From the NCBI RefSeq assembly GCF_900100375.1, contig NZ_FNEZ01000002.1:930001-994000 (forward strand): a stretch of 64,000 bases of DNA, read 5' to 3'. The DNA comes from Flavobacterium noncentrifugens. GTDB taxonomy: Bacteria > Bacteroidota > Bacteroidia > Flavobacteriales > Flavobacteriaceae. Below are positions 1-8,471 of the stretch, in pieces (within the stretch, counting starts at the first letter, position 1; each line of letters starts with the position of its first letter). Under the pieces are notes generated by a model, which was given only the letters and a program-made list of their open reading frames with translations, had not been told where the DNA came from and ran no database searches. Position numbers and translations under genes: made by a program.

Positions 1-477
1 TTCGAATATAAAATGTTTTCCGTAAACCCGGCGGATGCTCCATTTCGGAATAATATTGATCTGATCGACACCTTTATAATTGTCAATATCTGAAATCAGA
101 AAGGCATTTGGCGAAATATAATTAATCCTCACAGAAAATGCATTTCCACTGTTTCCTTTAATATTTCTGCCCTTTCGAACTCTTTTTTCCAAATTGTAAT
201 ACCATTTTGGTTCTACTGAAACGCTGGGTGCCGCGCCGTATTTGGTTTCATCGGTATATGCATATTCAAAGGACAATAGTTCTAAGCCAATTTCTGTCTG
301 CAAGGCAAATTGGTTTGAAAGCTTAAGTTCATTATTCGCCCAAACACCAACAAGTCCGGTTTGAACGCTAAATACCGATTTTTCAACACTGGCTTGTGTG
401 TATTCAGAAACAGTTTCCTGGGCTTTCATTGTAAATGTAGCAGCCAATAAAATGATGGCAAGTAATTTTTTGTACAT
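1..477 (-). CDS. Putative outer-membrane beta-barrel protein (3' end cut by window edge)
   Basis: The reading frame starts at an ATG (475-477) and runs to the window edge without a stop, so the C-terminus is missing. The first 20 residues (MYKKLLAIILLAATFTMKAQ) form a Sec signal peptide with the Ala-X-Gln end common in Flavobacteria. The rest has alternating hydrophobic/polar stretches with aromatic residues (FALQTEIGLELLSFEY, VEPKWYYNLEKR), as in small outer-membrane barrels. No specific family is recognised. Barrel topology is an inference from pattern only. Confidence 0.6.
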   Translation of the reverse strand, partial: MYKKLLAIILLAATFTMKAQETVSEYTQASVEKSVFSVQTGLVGVWANNELKLSNQFALQTEIGLELLSFEYAYTDETKYGAAPSVSVEPKWYYNLEKRVRKGRNIKGNSGNAFSVRINYISPNAFLISDIDNYKGVDQINIIPKWSIRRVYGKHFIFE

Positions 478-493
478 ATTTAAAGTTTAGGTC

Positions 494-2278
494 TTATTCG
501 AAAGTCATCGATTTCAATTTGTCACGATACGCCTCAAGCGCACTTGCTTTTGAAATAAACCCGTAATATTTTCCTTGTTTAACTACCGGAAGAAAAGCGA
601 TTTTGGCGCGTTCAAATTTGTTCATGACCGTTTCCATGCTGTCAGTCGAGGAAACAATCTCAACCGGCTGCGTCATCACTTCGTGAACCGGGGTGTATTT
701 TACCTTGAAATTACTGAAAATGATTTCGCGGATGTCATTGAAATAAACAATTCCGAGCAATTCTTTTTCTTTATTTACCACTGCAAAAATCACCTGGTTT
801 GAATGTGAGATGAGATCGACGAGTTTTTCTAGATTTTCATCAGGCGTGATCGTTAAATAATCGGTTTGGATGATCTTTTCGGTTTCAAGCACGTTTAGGA
901 TATTCGTGTCTTTATTACTGGTAAAAACATGTCCTTTTTTGATCAATCCTTTTACGTCAAGCGAATGTTTCTCAAACCGTTTCGATATGGCAAAACTGAT
1001 GGAGGCGACCATCATCAGCGGGATCATCAGTCCGTAACCGCCGGTAATTTCAGCGATAAGAAAGATTGCCGTCAAAGGCGCATGAAACAATCCGCTCAAA
1101 ATCCCAGCCATGCCGACCATCGTGAAATTGCTTACCGGAAGTTTCGTCAAGCCGGTTAAATTCAGCAGTTTTGAAAAGAAAAATCCGGCATACGAACCTA
1201 AAAACAGGGAAGGCGCAAAGTTCCCGCCATTTCCTCCGCTGCCAAGCGTAATTCCGGTTGCAAATGCTTTGAGCATCATCGTTGCACCGACAAAAATCAG
1301 CAAAATCCAGTTGTTGTCACGAAAATCTTTAAACAACGTATTTTCAAGTAATTTTCCCGGATCGCTTTCAGACAATGTCTTAATGCTTTCATAACCTTCG
1401 CCAAAAAGCGTCGGAAAAATAAAAATGATCAACGCTAAAAAGGAAGCACCGAAAATCGCTTTTTTATAAGGGGAAAGTTTCAACCGGGCGAAAAAATGCT
1501 CGGTTTTTTGGAAATTACGCGAATAAAAAATCGAGATCAATCCTGTAAAAACGCCCAGTAAAATATAAAATGGGATATTGTGGAAATCAAAAGTCGTTTG
1601 CTGCTTAAACGACAACAAAACAGTTTCATCCAATACAATTGCCGAAACCAAAGCACCAGTTGCCGCTGCAATCATAATCGGTGTAAAAGCAGCAATGCTG
1701 ACATCGACCAGTAAAACTTCAATCGCAAACAAAACCCCGGCAATCGGCGCGTTGAACGCTGCCGCAATTCCGGCTGCGACACCACAGCCAATTAATAAAG
1801 TACGGTCTTTATAGCTTAATCTGTATTGCTGTGCATAATTGGATCCGAAAGCCGCTCCGGTAATAACGATCGGGCTTTCTAATCCGGCAGAACCTCCAAG
1901 CCCTACGGTTAACGAACTCGTTATGATCTGGGCATACATTTGCTTTTTCGGAATGATGCTGGCTTTTTTTGCTACGGCGTATAAAATCTGGGAAGTTCCT
2001 TTTTCAATCGTTCCGCCAAGGATTCTTTTTACAACAAAAACGGTCAGGACAATCCCAACGATTGGCAACACCGAATTGATGAAACTGAGTTTCAAAATGC
2101 CATTAATATAAGTCGCAAACCGAAAAACCGAATGCGCAAAAGTCTTTAGCACAATTACTGCAAAAGCGGAAGAAATTCCTACCAATACCGCTGAGAGGAA
2201 AATAAACTGTTTGTTCGTGAGTTTATTCTGGCCCCAAAGCAGCCATTTTTCAAAATTGCGAAGTGTTTTCCTGAGCAT
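494..2278 (-). CDS. ClC-family chloride channel or H+/Cl- exchanger with CBS domains
   Basis: Integral membrane anion channel or exchanger of the ClC family, 594 residues. About ten hydrophobic helices are followed by a soluble C-terminal pair of CBS domains (about residues 465-590), which usually bind adenine nucleotides and tune gating. The helix-F signature appears as GLESP, placing the gating glutamate at about E134. The chloride-filter motif GNFAP lies in the glycine-rich stretch GSGGNGGNFAPSLFLGS. The gene stands alone, facing away from a signal-peptide protein. A close full-length paralogue lies at 42309-44093 within the ion-homeostasis operon. Channel versus exchanger cannot be decided from sequence inspection. 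Confidence 0.93.
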   Translation of the reverse strand: MLRKTLRNFEKWLLWGQNKLTNKQFIFLSAVLVGISSAFAVIVLKTFAHSVFRFATYINGILKLSFINSVLPIVGIVLTVFVVKRILGGTIEKGTSQILYAVAKKASIIPKKQMYAQIITSSLTVGLGGSAGLESPIVITGAAFGSNYAQQYRLSYKDRTLLIGCGVAAGIAAAFNAPIAGVLFAIEVLLVDVSIAAFTPIMIAAATGALVSAIVLDETVLLSFKQQTTFDFHNIPFYILLGVFTGLISIFYSRNFQKTEHFFARLKLSPYKKAIFGASFLALIIFIFPTLFGEGYESIKTLSESDPGKLLENTLFKDFRDNNWILLIFVGATMMLKAFATGITLGSGGNGGNFAPSLFLGSYAGFFFSKLLNLTGLTKLPVSNFTMVGMAGILSGLFHAPLTAIFLIAEITGGYGLMIPLMMVASISFAISKRFEKHSLDVKGLIKKGHVFTSNKDTNILNVLETEKIIQTDYLTITPDENLEKLVDLISHSNQVIFAVVNKEKELLGIVYFNDIREIIFSNFKVKYTPVHEVMTQPVEIVSSTDSMETVMNKFERAKIAFLPVVKQGKYYGFISKASALEAYRDKLKSMTFE

Positions 2279-2344
2279 CTATCTTAGTTCATTGTGAAGT
2301 GCCGCAAAATTAGGGTTTTGAAACGGCTTTGTCAACTAAAAACA

Positions 2345-4012
2345 TTAAAATCCGCAAGCTTTGTCATCGCCGCGATGGTCAGCTCCGGCTTCGCGTCTTC
2401 CTTCGGGCAAAACCAGGATCGCATCAACTTTTCCAATGATCGGCCAGTTCTTTTCATTAATCTTGTAGCCTTTCTGGATTAAAGTTTCGGTCGTTTCTTC
2501 AGGAAAACGTTTGGGTTCGAATGAAATGTCGTCAGGCAGCCATTGGTGGTGAAAACGCGGGGCATCGACGGCGTTCTGCATTGTCATGTTGAATTCGGTT
2601 ACATTTAAAATCGTTTGCAAAACCGAAGTAATGATTGTTGAACCGCCCGGAGTTCCTAAAACCATTAATAATTTACCATTTTTCTCAACAATTGTCGGCG
2701 TCATTGAGCTCAGCATCCGTTTTTGCGGCGCGATGGCATTCGCTTCAGCACCAACCAAACCATAAGAATTTGTGGTTCCGGGTTTTGAACTGAAATCGTC
2801 CATTTCGTTGTTTAGAAAAAATCCAAGTTCGTCGCAATACAATTTCGACCCGAAAGCGCCGTTTAAAGTGGTCGTTGCAGCTACTGCATTTCCTTTTGAA
2901 TCTACAATCGAATAATGCGTGGTTTCATTGCTTTCAGAAAAAGTGATTTTTCCTTTAGCAATGTCGGCTGATTTAGTTGCTTTTTCGAATGTAAAATCCG
3001 ACATGCGCTGTTTCAGGTATTCCGGATCGAGCAATTGCGTTTGCGGAATTTTGACAAAATCGGGATCGCCGAGATAAAAATTCCGATCGGCATACGAACG
3101 GCGTTCGGCTTCGGTTAATAATTGAATGTATTTTGGCGAATTGTGTCCGAGTTTTGCAACCTCAAAAGGTTCGATCATTTTTAAAATCTGCGCCAGGCAA
3201 ATCCCGCCGCTGCTGGGAGGCGCCATTGAAACGATCTGTAAATTGCGATATTTAAAAGTAATGGGCTTGCGCCAGATGGCCTGATATTTTGACAAATCTT
3301 TTAAAGTAATAATTCCGCCTTTTTGCTGCAGATAAGCAACCAGTTTTTTCGCCGTTTCGCCTTTGTAAAATTCATCGCGGCCATTTTTGGAAATGCGTTT
3401 TAGGGTTTCGGCCAGCGCTGGATATTTAATGATGTCGCCAACTTTGTAATCTTTTGCAAATAAAGTCTGATCGCCACTCAAGCGGACAATTGCCGCTTTG
3501 TGATCATTGATTTGTTTCCATTGATTTTCAGTTACAACAACGCCTTTTTCAGCCAATGCAATAACCGGTTTTAAAAGGATTGCGATCGGTAAGGAACCGA
3601 ATTTTTTGTGAACTTCAAACATTCCTGCGATCGTTCCCGGAATTCCGACAGCAAAAGCGCTTTCGGTACTTTTTCCCGGAATCACGTTTCCGTTTTCATC
3701 GAGGTACATATTTTTGGTCGCGGCCAATGGCGCTTTTTCGCGGTAATCGAGCGATCCGGTTTTGCCATTTGCTTTTCGATACACCATAAATCCGCCGCCG
3801 CCGAGATTTCCGGCATACGGATAGGCTACAGCCAATGCGAGTTCGGTGGCCACCATCGCATCGAAAGCATTTCCGCCGTGCAACATGATATCTGAACCGA
3901 TTTTTGATGCTTCTTCACGCGCCGAAACAACCATGGCTTTTTGAGTGACGAGTCCGGTTTGTGCCATCGAAATTGTAGTAATAAATAGGAGTGAAAGGAT
4001 TGTTTTTGTCAT
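2345..4012 (-). CDS. ggt: Gamma-glutamyltranspeptidase (glutathione hydrolase)
   Basis: Periplasmic N-terminal nucleophile hydrolase that cleaves the gamma-glutamyl bond of glutathione and related compounds. The 555-residue precursor has a signal peptide (MTKTILSLLFITTISMAQTG). The autocleavage site is visible as NETTHYS, with the catalytic Thr at about residue 364, so processing should give a large subunit of about 360 residues and a small one of about 190. The PGGSTI loop of the small subunit is present. Its ATG overlaps the stop of the upstream ACP phosphodiesterase gene by 4 bp (ATGA), suggesting translational coupling. Length and motifs match the family. Confidence 0.95.
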   Translation of the reverse strand: MTKTILSLLFITTISMAQTGLVTQKAMVVSAREEASKIGSDIMLHGGNAFDAMVATELALAVAYPYAGNLGGGGFMVYRKANGKTGSLDYREKAPLAATKNMYLDENGNVIPGKSTESAFAVGIPGTIAGMFEVHKKFGSLPIAILLKPVIALAEKGVVVTENQWKQINDHKAAIVRLSGDQTLFAKDYKVGDIIKYPALAETLKRISKNGRDEFYKGETAKKLVAYLQQKGGIITLKDLSKYQAIWRKPITFKYRNLQIVSMAPPSSGGICLAQILKMIEPFEVAKLGHNSPKYIQLLTEAERRSYADRNFYLGDPDFVKIPQTQLLDPEYLKQRMSDFTFEKATKSADIAKGKITFSESNETTHYSIVDSKGNAVAATTTLNGAFGSKLYCDELGFFLNNEMDDFSSKPGTTNSYGLVGAEANAIAPQKRMLSSMTPTIVEKNGKLLMVLGTPGGSTIITSVLQTILNVTEFNMTMQNAVDAPRFHHQWLPDDISFEPKRFPEETTETLIQKGYKINEKNWPIIGKVDAILVLPEGRREAGADHRGDDKACGF

Positions 4013-4593
4013 AAAGTCTCCAGTTTTTCTTTGGCGAAAGCCCTTAAATCTTCGAAGAAAATAGTGAATTCGTTTTCAAAATAGGTGTAAAATTCCTTGA
4101 GTTCTTCAATCGAAAACTGCATTTTTGAATTGTTTTTGGTGCGCTGGTCCATTTGGTACAAAATCCGCGCAATGCCATCGACATATTGGTAGCTCAAAAG
4201 CCAATTGTATTTGATCATATACGGCATCATTCCGATGGTTTTTTCATTGAGATGTTGCGTATTGTCGCGTAAAATCTGATAAAAATGTTCTACGAAATCC
4301 GCCAGGTTTTCATCTGAATATTTACTCCAGTTCTTCGCAAGGAAATGGTCGTAAATCACATCTACGATCACGCCCGCATAATGATGGTAACGGTCATGCA
4401 ATCTTTTGGTGCTTTGGCGAAAAATGGGATGAGAATCGGTAAAAGTATCGATCGCGCGGTGCAAAATAATGCCTTTCTGTATGTCGGCAGGCAAATGCTC
4501 GTAGTGTTTTCCACGGATTCCATCGGCCATGAAATTCCCGATTTTGATGAAATCATTGTCGTTTGAAAGGTAAATATGCGCTAGGAAATTCAT
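4009..4593 (-). CDS. Acyl carrier protein phosphodiesterase-like (DUF479)
   Basis: Cytosolic protein of the AcpH/DUF479 family, 194 residues. Characterised members remove the 4'-phosphopantetheine group from holo-acyl carrier protein. The N-terminus MNFLAHIYLS and the following GNFMADGIRG and GIILHRAIDTFTDSHP segments are family signatures, including the His/Asp-rich residues expected for a metal-dependent HD-like fold. It is the first gene of a two-gene unit and overlaps the ggt start by 4 bp. Why an ACP hydrolase is coupled to ggt is not clear. No signal peptide is present. Confidence 0.87.
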   Translation of the reverse strand: MNFLAHIYLSNDNDFIKIGNFMADGIRGKHYEHLPADIQKGIILHRAIDTFTDSHPIFRQSTKRLHDRYHHYAGVIVDVIYDHFLAKNWSKYSDENLADFVEHFYQILRDNTQHLNEKTIGMMPYMIKYNWLLSYQYVDGIARILYQMDQRTKNNSKMQFSIEELKEFYTYFENEFTIFFEDLRAFAKEKLETL

Positions 4594-4612
4594 ACGTTTT
4601 TAGAGTTGCATA

Positions 4613-4702
4613 GTTTCAAAGATACAAAGTTTCAAAGTGGATTCACAGTTACTTTTTTCCGTCTGCACAAAAAACTTTGCTACTTTGCCACTTTGCTACT
4701 CA
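4613..4702. repeat. Octamer CAAAGNNN repeats in inverted orientation upstream of glmM
   Basis: Three CAAAG units begin at 4617, 4625 and 4633. Three CTTTG units, the reverse complement, begin at 4675, 4683 and 4691. Spacing is exactly 8 bp on both sides, with about 37 bp between the arms. The array fills most of the gap between the ACP phosphodiesterase start and glmM, and its right edge merges with the putative glmM promoter. No function is known to me. It could form a hairpin or bind a regulator. Confidence 0.6.
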
Positions 4703-4720
4703 ACAACTTTTTTATCTTTG
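4693..4720 (+). promoter_or_regulatory. Putative glmM promoter (TTG-N17-TATCTTTG)
   Basis: TTG at 4693-4695 and TATCTTTG at 4713-4720 match the Bacteroidota sigma-factor consensus (TTG, about 19 bp, TAnnTTTG), with a 17-bp spacer. The glmM ATG is about 30 bp downstream. Confidence 0.5.
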
Positions 4721-4752
4721 CTGCCTAACCAATAATTAAATCGTACATACAG

Positions 4753-6141
4753 ATGACTTTAATAAAATCCATTTCAGGAATCCGCGGAACTATTGGCGGG
4801 AAAACCGGCGACAATTTAACTCCGGTTGATGCCGTAAAATTTGCTTCGGCTTATGGAACATGGCTGAAAAATTATTCTAATAAAGAAAAACTAACCGTTA
4901 TAATCGGGCGTGATGCGAGGATTTCGGGGCCAATGATCCACAATCTTGTAGTGAATACTTTGATCGGATTGGGCATTGATGTGATCGATTTGGGTTTGTC
5001 GACAACGCCAACAGTTGAAGTTGCCGTTCCATTGGAAAAAGCTGATGGCGGAATCATTTTAACCGCTTCGCACAATCCGAAGCAATGGAACGCACTTAAA
5101 TTGCTGAATGAAAAAGGCGAGTTTTTAAGTGGTGACGAAGGTGCAAAGATCCTTGACATTGCCGAAAATGAAGCTTTTGATTTCTCAGATGTGGATTCGC
5201 TGGGTAAAATCGTTAAAAACGACACTTATATGGACATTCACATACAGGAGGTTTTAAGCTTGCCTTTAGTTGATGTGGAAGCAATCAAAGCAGCGAAATT
5301 TAAAGTCGTTGTTGACGGCGTAAATTCTTCTGGCGGCATCATTATCCCGGATTTACTGGATTGTTTGGGCGTTGAAGTCGTGAAATTGTACTGCGAGCCA
5401 AACGGACATTTTCCGCACAATCCCGAACCTTTGAAAGAACATTTGACTGATATTTCGGAACTTGTAGTAAAGGAGAAAGCTGATCTTGGAATCGTGGTCG
5501 ATCCCGATGTAGACCGTTTGGCATTCATCAGCGAAGACGGCGAAATGTTTGGCGAAGAATATACTTTAGTAGCTGTTGCCGATTATGTGTTGAGCAAAAC
5601 ACCGGGAAATACCGTTTCCAATATGTCGTCTTCACGGGCGTTGCGCGATGTGACCAACCTGCACAACGGTACTTACGAAGCCAGCGCAGTAGGTGAGGTG
5701 AATGTGGTCGAACTGATGAAAAAGAACAATGCCGTTATTGGAGGCGAAGGAAATGGCGGAATTATTTATCCGGAATTGCATTACGGACGCGACAGTTTAG
5801 TTGGCGTTGCCTTATTCTTAACGCATCTGGCCAACAAAAAAATGAAGGTTTCAGAATTGCGCAAAACGTATTCGGAATATTTCATGAGCAAAAATAAAAT
5901 TGAACTCACGCCGCAAATCGATGTCGATGCGATTTTAGAAGCGATGACCGAAAAATATAAAAATGAAGACATTCAAACCATTGATGGCGTAAAAATCGAC
6001 TTCGCTGAAAATTGGGTGCATTTAAGAAAATCAAATACGGAACCGATCATCAGGATTTATACGGAAGCCTCGACACAAAAGGCTGCAGATGAATTGGCTT
6101 TGAGAATTATTGACGAGATTAAAGTGATTGCGAATATTTAA
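4753..6141 (+). CDS. glmM: Phosphoglucosamine mutase
   Basis: Alpha-D-phosphohexomutase, 462 residues. It is assigned as the enzyme converting glucosamine-6-phosphate to glucosamine-1-phosphate for UDP-GlcNAc, peptidoglycan and lipid A synthesis. The four domain signatures are visible: the phosphoserine loop TASHNP (Ser about 106), the metal loop DPDVDR, the sugar-binding loop GEGNGG, and the phosphate-binding loop RKSNTEP near the C-terminus. It stands alone between a promoter and a strong terminator. The family also contains phosphomannomutases, so GlmM is the likely member rather than a certain one. Confidence 0.9.
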   Translation: MTLIKSISGIRGTIGGKTGDNLTPVDAVKFASAYGTWLKNYSNKEKLTVIIGRDARISGPMIHNLVVNTLIGLGIDVIDLGLSTTPTVEVAVPLEKADGGIILTASHNPKQWNALKLLNEKGEFLSGDEGAKILDIAENEAFDFSDVDSLGKIVKNDTYMDIHIQEVLSLPLVDVEAIKAAKFKVVVDGVNSSGGIIIPDLLDCLGVEVVKLYCEPNGHFPHNPEPLKEHLTDISELVVKEKADLGIVVDPDVDRLAFISEDGEMFGEEYTLVAVADYVLSKTPGNTVSNMSSSRALRDVTNLHNGTYEASAVGEVNVVELMKKNNAVIGGEGNGGIIYPELHYGRDSLVGVALFLTHLANKKMKVSELRKTYSEYFMSKNKIELTPQIDVDAILEAMTEKYKNEDIQTIDGVKIDFAENWVHLRKSNTEPIIRIYTEASTQKAADELALRIIDEIKVIANI

Positions 6142-6169
6142 TATTGATAATTTGCAGTTTGTTGAAATA

Positions 6170-6198
6170 AAAAAACCGGCTTATTGGCCGGTTTTTTG
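6170..6198. terminator. Bidirectional terminator between glmM and the SPFH gene
   Basis: Stem AAAAAACCGGC / GCCGGTTTTTT with a 6-nt loop (6181-6186), flanked by A and T tracts on both sides. It serves the converging glmM and flotillin-like genes. Confidence 0.85.
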
Positions 6199-6213
6199 TT
6201 TGATTGAGAGAAA

Positions 6214-8127
6214 TTATTTTCCTCTTTTGGGATTTTCTTTAGCGCCATTGGCATCCATCATTTCCATAAGCTTCAGTCCGAGCAGCCCGCTCATGGAGCC
6301 GTCGGTACCGTTGCTTCCGGTAATCAGGACATCCGGGATCACTTTGATATTTCCCCTGCCGATTTCTTCGGTGATTTTGTATTTAGTAAAATTATCGCCG
6401 CCCATCGCTGAAACCTGCAATTGATACGCTTCTGCAGTCGATTTACCAACGGCCATAATTTTCTCGGCTTCGGCAAGACCGGTTTTTGAAATCCTTTCTG
6501 CTTCTGCGCTTGCGGTGAGTTTTGTCGCTTCGGCTTGTGCTCCGGCACGCGCTTTAGTGGCTTCGGCCTCAGCATTGGCACGCATTTTTGTCGCTTCCGC
6601 TTCAGCGTTTACATTGAGCTTTAAACTGCTCGCATCACCTTCGGCTTTTTTTACCGTGGCATCGGCAGTGCGTTGGGCGATTTCGACACTTTGTGAGGCG
6701 CGGACGATTTCTTTCTGCATATCTGCAATAGCGGTTTCTTTTTCGACACCTTGCCTTTGTTCCTGCGCCATACGTTGGGTTTGATAGGTTTTTTGCTCTT
6801 CTTCGGCAATTTTCCTGTCGGTTAATGTTTTCATCAGCGATTCTGGCGGAACAATGTCTCCTATCAAAGTATCGACAGCATTTACATTGTATTCATCCAG
6901 AACGGCTTTAATATGGTTTTTGGCCGATTCCTGTCTTTCTTTCCGTGTACTTAAAAACGAAATGACATCACTGTCCTGTGCTGAATTCCTGAAATAATTC
7001 CCAATTGTTGGTTCTAAAACCTGCGATACAAGATTGGTCATGCTTCCAAAACGCGCAATTACTTTTGGGGCTTCATTGGCGGGAACATGGATGATCTGAG
7101 CAACGTCCAGATTAAACGGGAAGCCATCTTTGGAGCGTACGGTAATCGTAGAAAGATTTTTGTCGAGGTCGTGTGATTCGCTTCTTGCGTTCGCCCAGTT
7201 TAAAACTAAATTCGTCGTTGGTACAGATTCGAGTTTGGTCGTATATTTATTGAGCGCATATTTTCCGGGTCCGAATGGCTCCGACCAAACACCTCGCTGG
7301 CCTTTTGAAACAATGTTTCCGTGTTTGAAAGTTTCTCCGGTAACGTCCTGGCCGTCTTCACCAATGTATGAAATCACAACACCAACATAACCAATCGGCA
7401 CATCGGTCATCGGATTTTGCTCGATCTGGATTCCCCAGGTATTGATGTAATATGTTCCGGCGAGCATCACTTGTGGCTGGAGTCCGCGATTGCCTCCGCG
7501 TTCTAAAAACTGGTCGAAATCCTGGAAATTGTTGTGGCCTTCGAGTGATTTTCCGGCGATTTGCCCGTTCGGAATTGGCTCACCATCCAAAGCTGTTACA
7601 ATTCCGAGCATGTTTTCGTAGATCTTGATTTGTTCTACGACTACGATTTCAAACAGAAACGTATTGATACGGTAAGAACCTGTTGTGATGAATGCGCTTT
7701 GACGTCCTTTCTGTCCGCCATTGTCCAAGAATGCAGTTGCGTCCTGATAATTGTCGCTTTCTACTCTTCGGGCGAGAATGCGGCCTGTTGGCGTTTCTTT
7801 TCCGTCTTTACTGAGCACCAACCCGATTTTTCCTTCGGGAATAATGGTAAAAGCCGTCATATCTACGCTGTATTGCCAGATCCACATCGCCCAATACAAT
7901 CCCGGCGCTAAAGTTTTTGCCTGAAAGCCGGCTTCTCCTTTAGTAGCGATAATCCTGCTATCGGGCAGGGATTTTCCTTCTCCGAAAAGGACGAATTTCT
8001 TGGTTACCATTCCGATTTTGTCTTCCGGGACCATGACCATTCCAAAGAAAACACGCAATACAAATTTGTACATCAAAATACAAAGCACTAAAAGAAATAC
8101 CCACCAAAACGATAATATTGTTGTCAT
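6214..8127 (-). CDS. Flotillin-like SPFH/band-7 membrane scaffold protein
   Basis: Membrane-anchored SPFH protein, 637 residues. An N-terminal transmembrane segment (about residues 5-30) is followed by an extended SPFH region and a long Ala/Glu-rich coiled coil (about 440-580). Bacterial flotillins organise membrane microdomains. The coiled coil contains four imperfect 11-residue repeats at about residues 507-550 (NAEAEATKMRA and variants), matching a hendecad coiled coil. The C-terminal tail is Gly/Met-rich. It is larger than band-7 proteases such as HflK and has no protease domain. No NfeD-type partner is adjacent. Confidence 0.85.
   Translation of the reverse strand: MTTILSFWWVFLLVLCILMYKFVLRVFFGMVMVPEDKIGMVTKKFVLFGEGKSLPDSRIIATKGEAGFQAKTLAPGLYWAMWIWQYSVDMTAFTIIPEGKIGLVLSKDGKETPTGRILARRVESDNYQDATAFLDNGGQKGRQSAFITTGSYRINTFLFEIVVVEQIKIYENMLGIVTALDGEPIPNGQIAGKSLEGHNNFQDFDQFLERGGNRGLQPQVMLAGTYYINTWGIQIEQNPMTDVPIGYVGVVISYIGEDGQDVTGETFKHGNIVSKGQRGVWSEPFGPGKYALNKYTTKLESVPTTNLVLNWANARSESHDLDKNLSTITVRSKDGFPFNLDVAQIIHVPANEAPKVIARFGSMTNLVSQVLEPTIGNYFRNSAQDSDVISFLSTRKERQESAKNHIKAVLDEYNVNAVDTLIGDIVPPESLMKTLTDRKIAEEEQKTYQTQRMAQEQRQGVEKETAIADMQKEIVRASQSVEIAQRTADATVKKAEGDASSLKLNVNAEAEATKMRANAEAEATKARAGAQAEATKLTASAEAERISKTGLAEAEKIMAVGKSTAEAYQLQVSAMGGDNFTKYKITEEIGRGNIKVIPDVLITGSNGTDGSMSGLLGLKLMEMMDANGAKENPKRGK
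6478..6609 (-). repeat. Four 33-bp tandem repeats coding 11-residue hendecads
   Basis: Within the SPFH gene, codons 507-550 encode NAEAEATKMRA, NAEAEATKARA, GAQAEATKLTA and SAEAERISKTG in tandem. Each unit is 33 bp and diverged at the DNA level. Confidence 0.7.
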
Positions 8128-8471
8128 TTTAATAAAATTTAGACTACAAAATTACATCGAAATTTTAACAGTTATTTCGTTTTTTTAACATTTAACGAAA
8201 AATCATTTTAGTGTTGCAATGTCATAAAATTGATGCATTTTAAGGTGTCAAAGCGGCTTTAGGTAAAATGATATTAGAGAAAACAAAGTATGATTTGCAT
8301 TTTTGGCATTAACATTTTTGAAAACGATATAGTTCTGATCATAAGAATTGTGAACTTTGAGGTTTTTGGGTTCGCAATGCAAATTAGTAATAATCACAGA
8401 GTTGATTTGGATGATAATAAATACAGCATTTTCCAAAAAATGGTATCTTTGGCATTTCCAATTTTATTCAG
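8128..8471. other. 344-bp AT-rich intergenic region between divergent genes
   Basis: This separates the divergent SPFH and aminotransferase genes and probably holds both promoters. A 61-codon frame in the middle has no family resemblance and is not called. TATCTTTG near the right end is listed separately. No RNA gene or repeat was recognised. Confidence 0.5.
8444..8451 (+). promoter_or_regulatory. Putative -7 box (TATCTTTG) of the aminotransferase gene
   Basis: The sequence fits TAnnTTTG and lies 20 bp before the ATG at 8472, implying a very short leader. No convincing TTG -33 element is seen at the usual distance. Confidence 0.35.
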
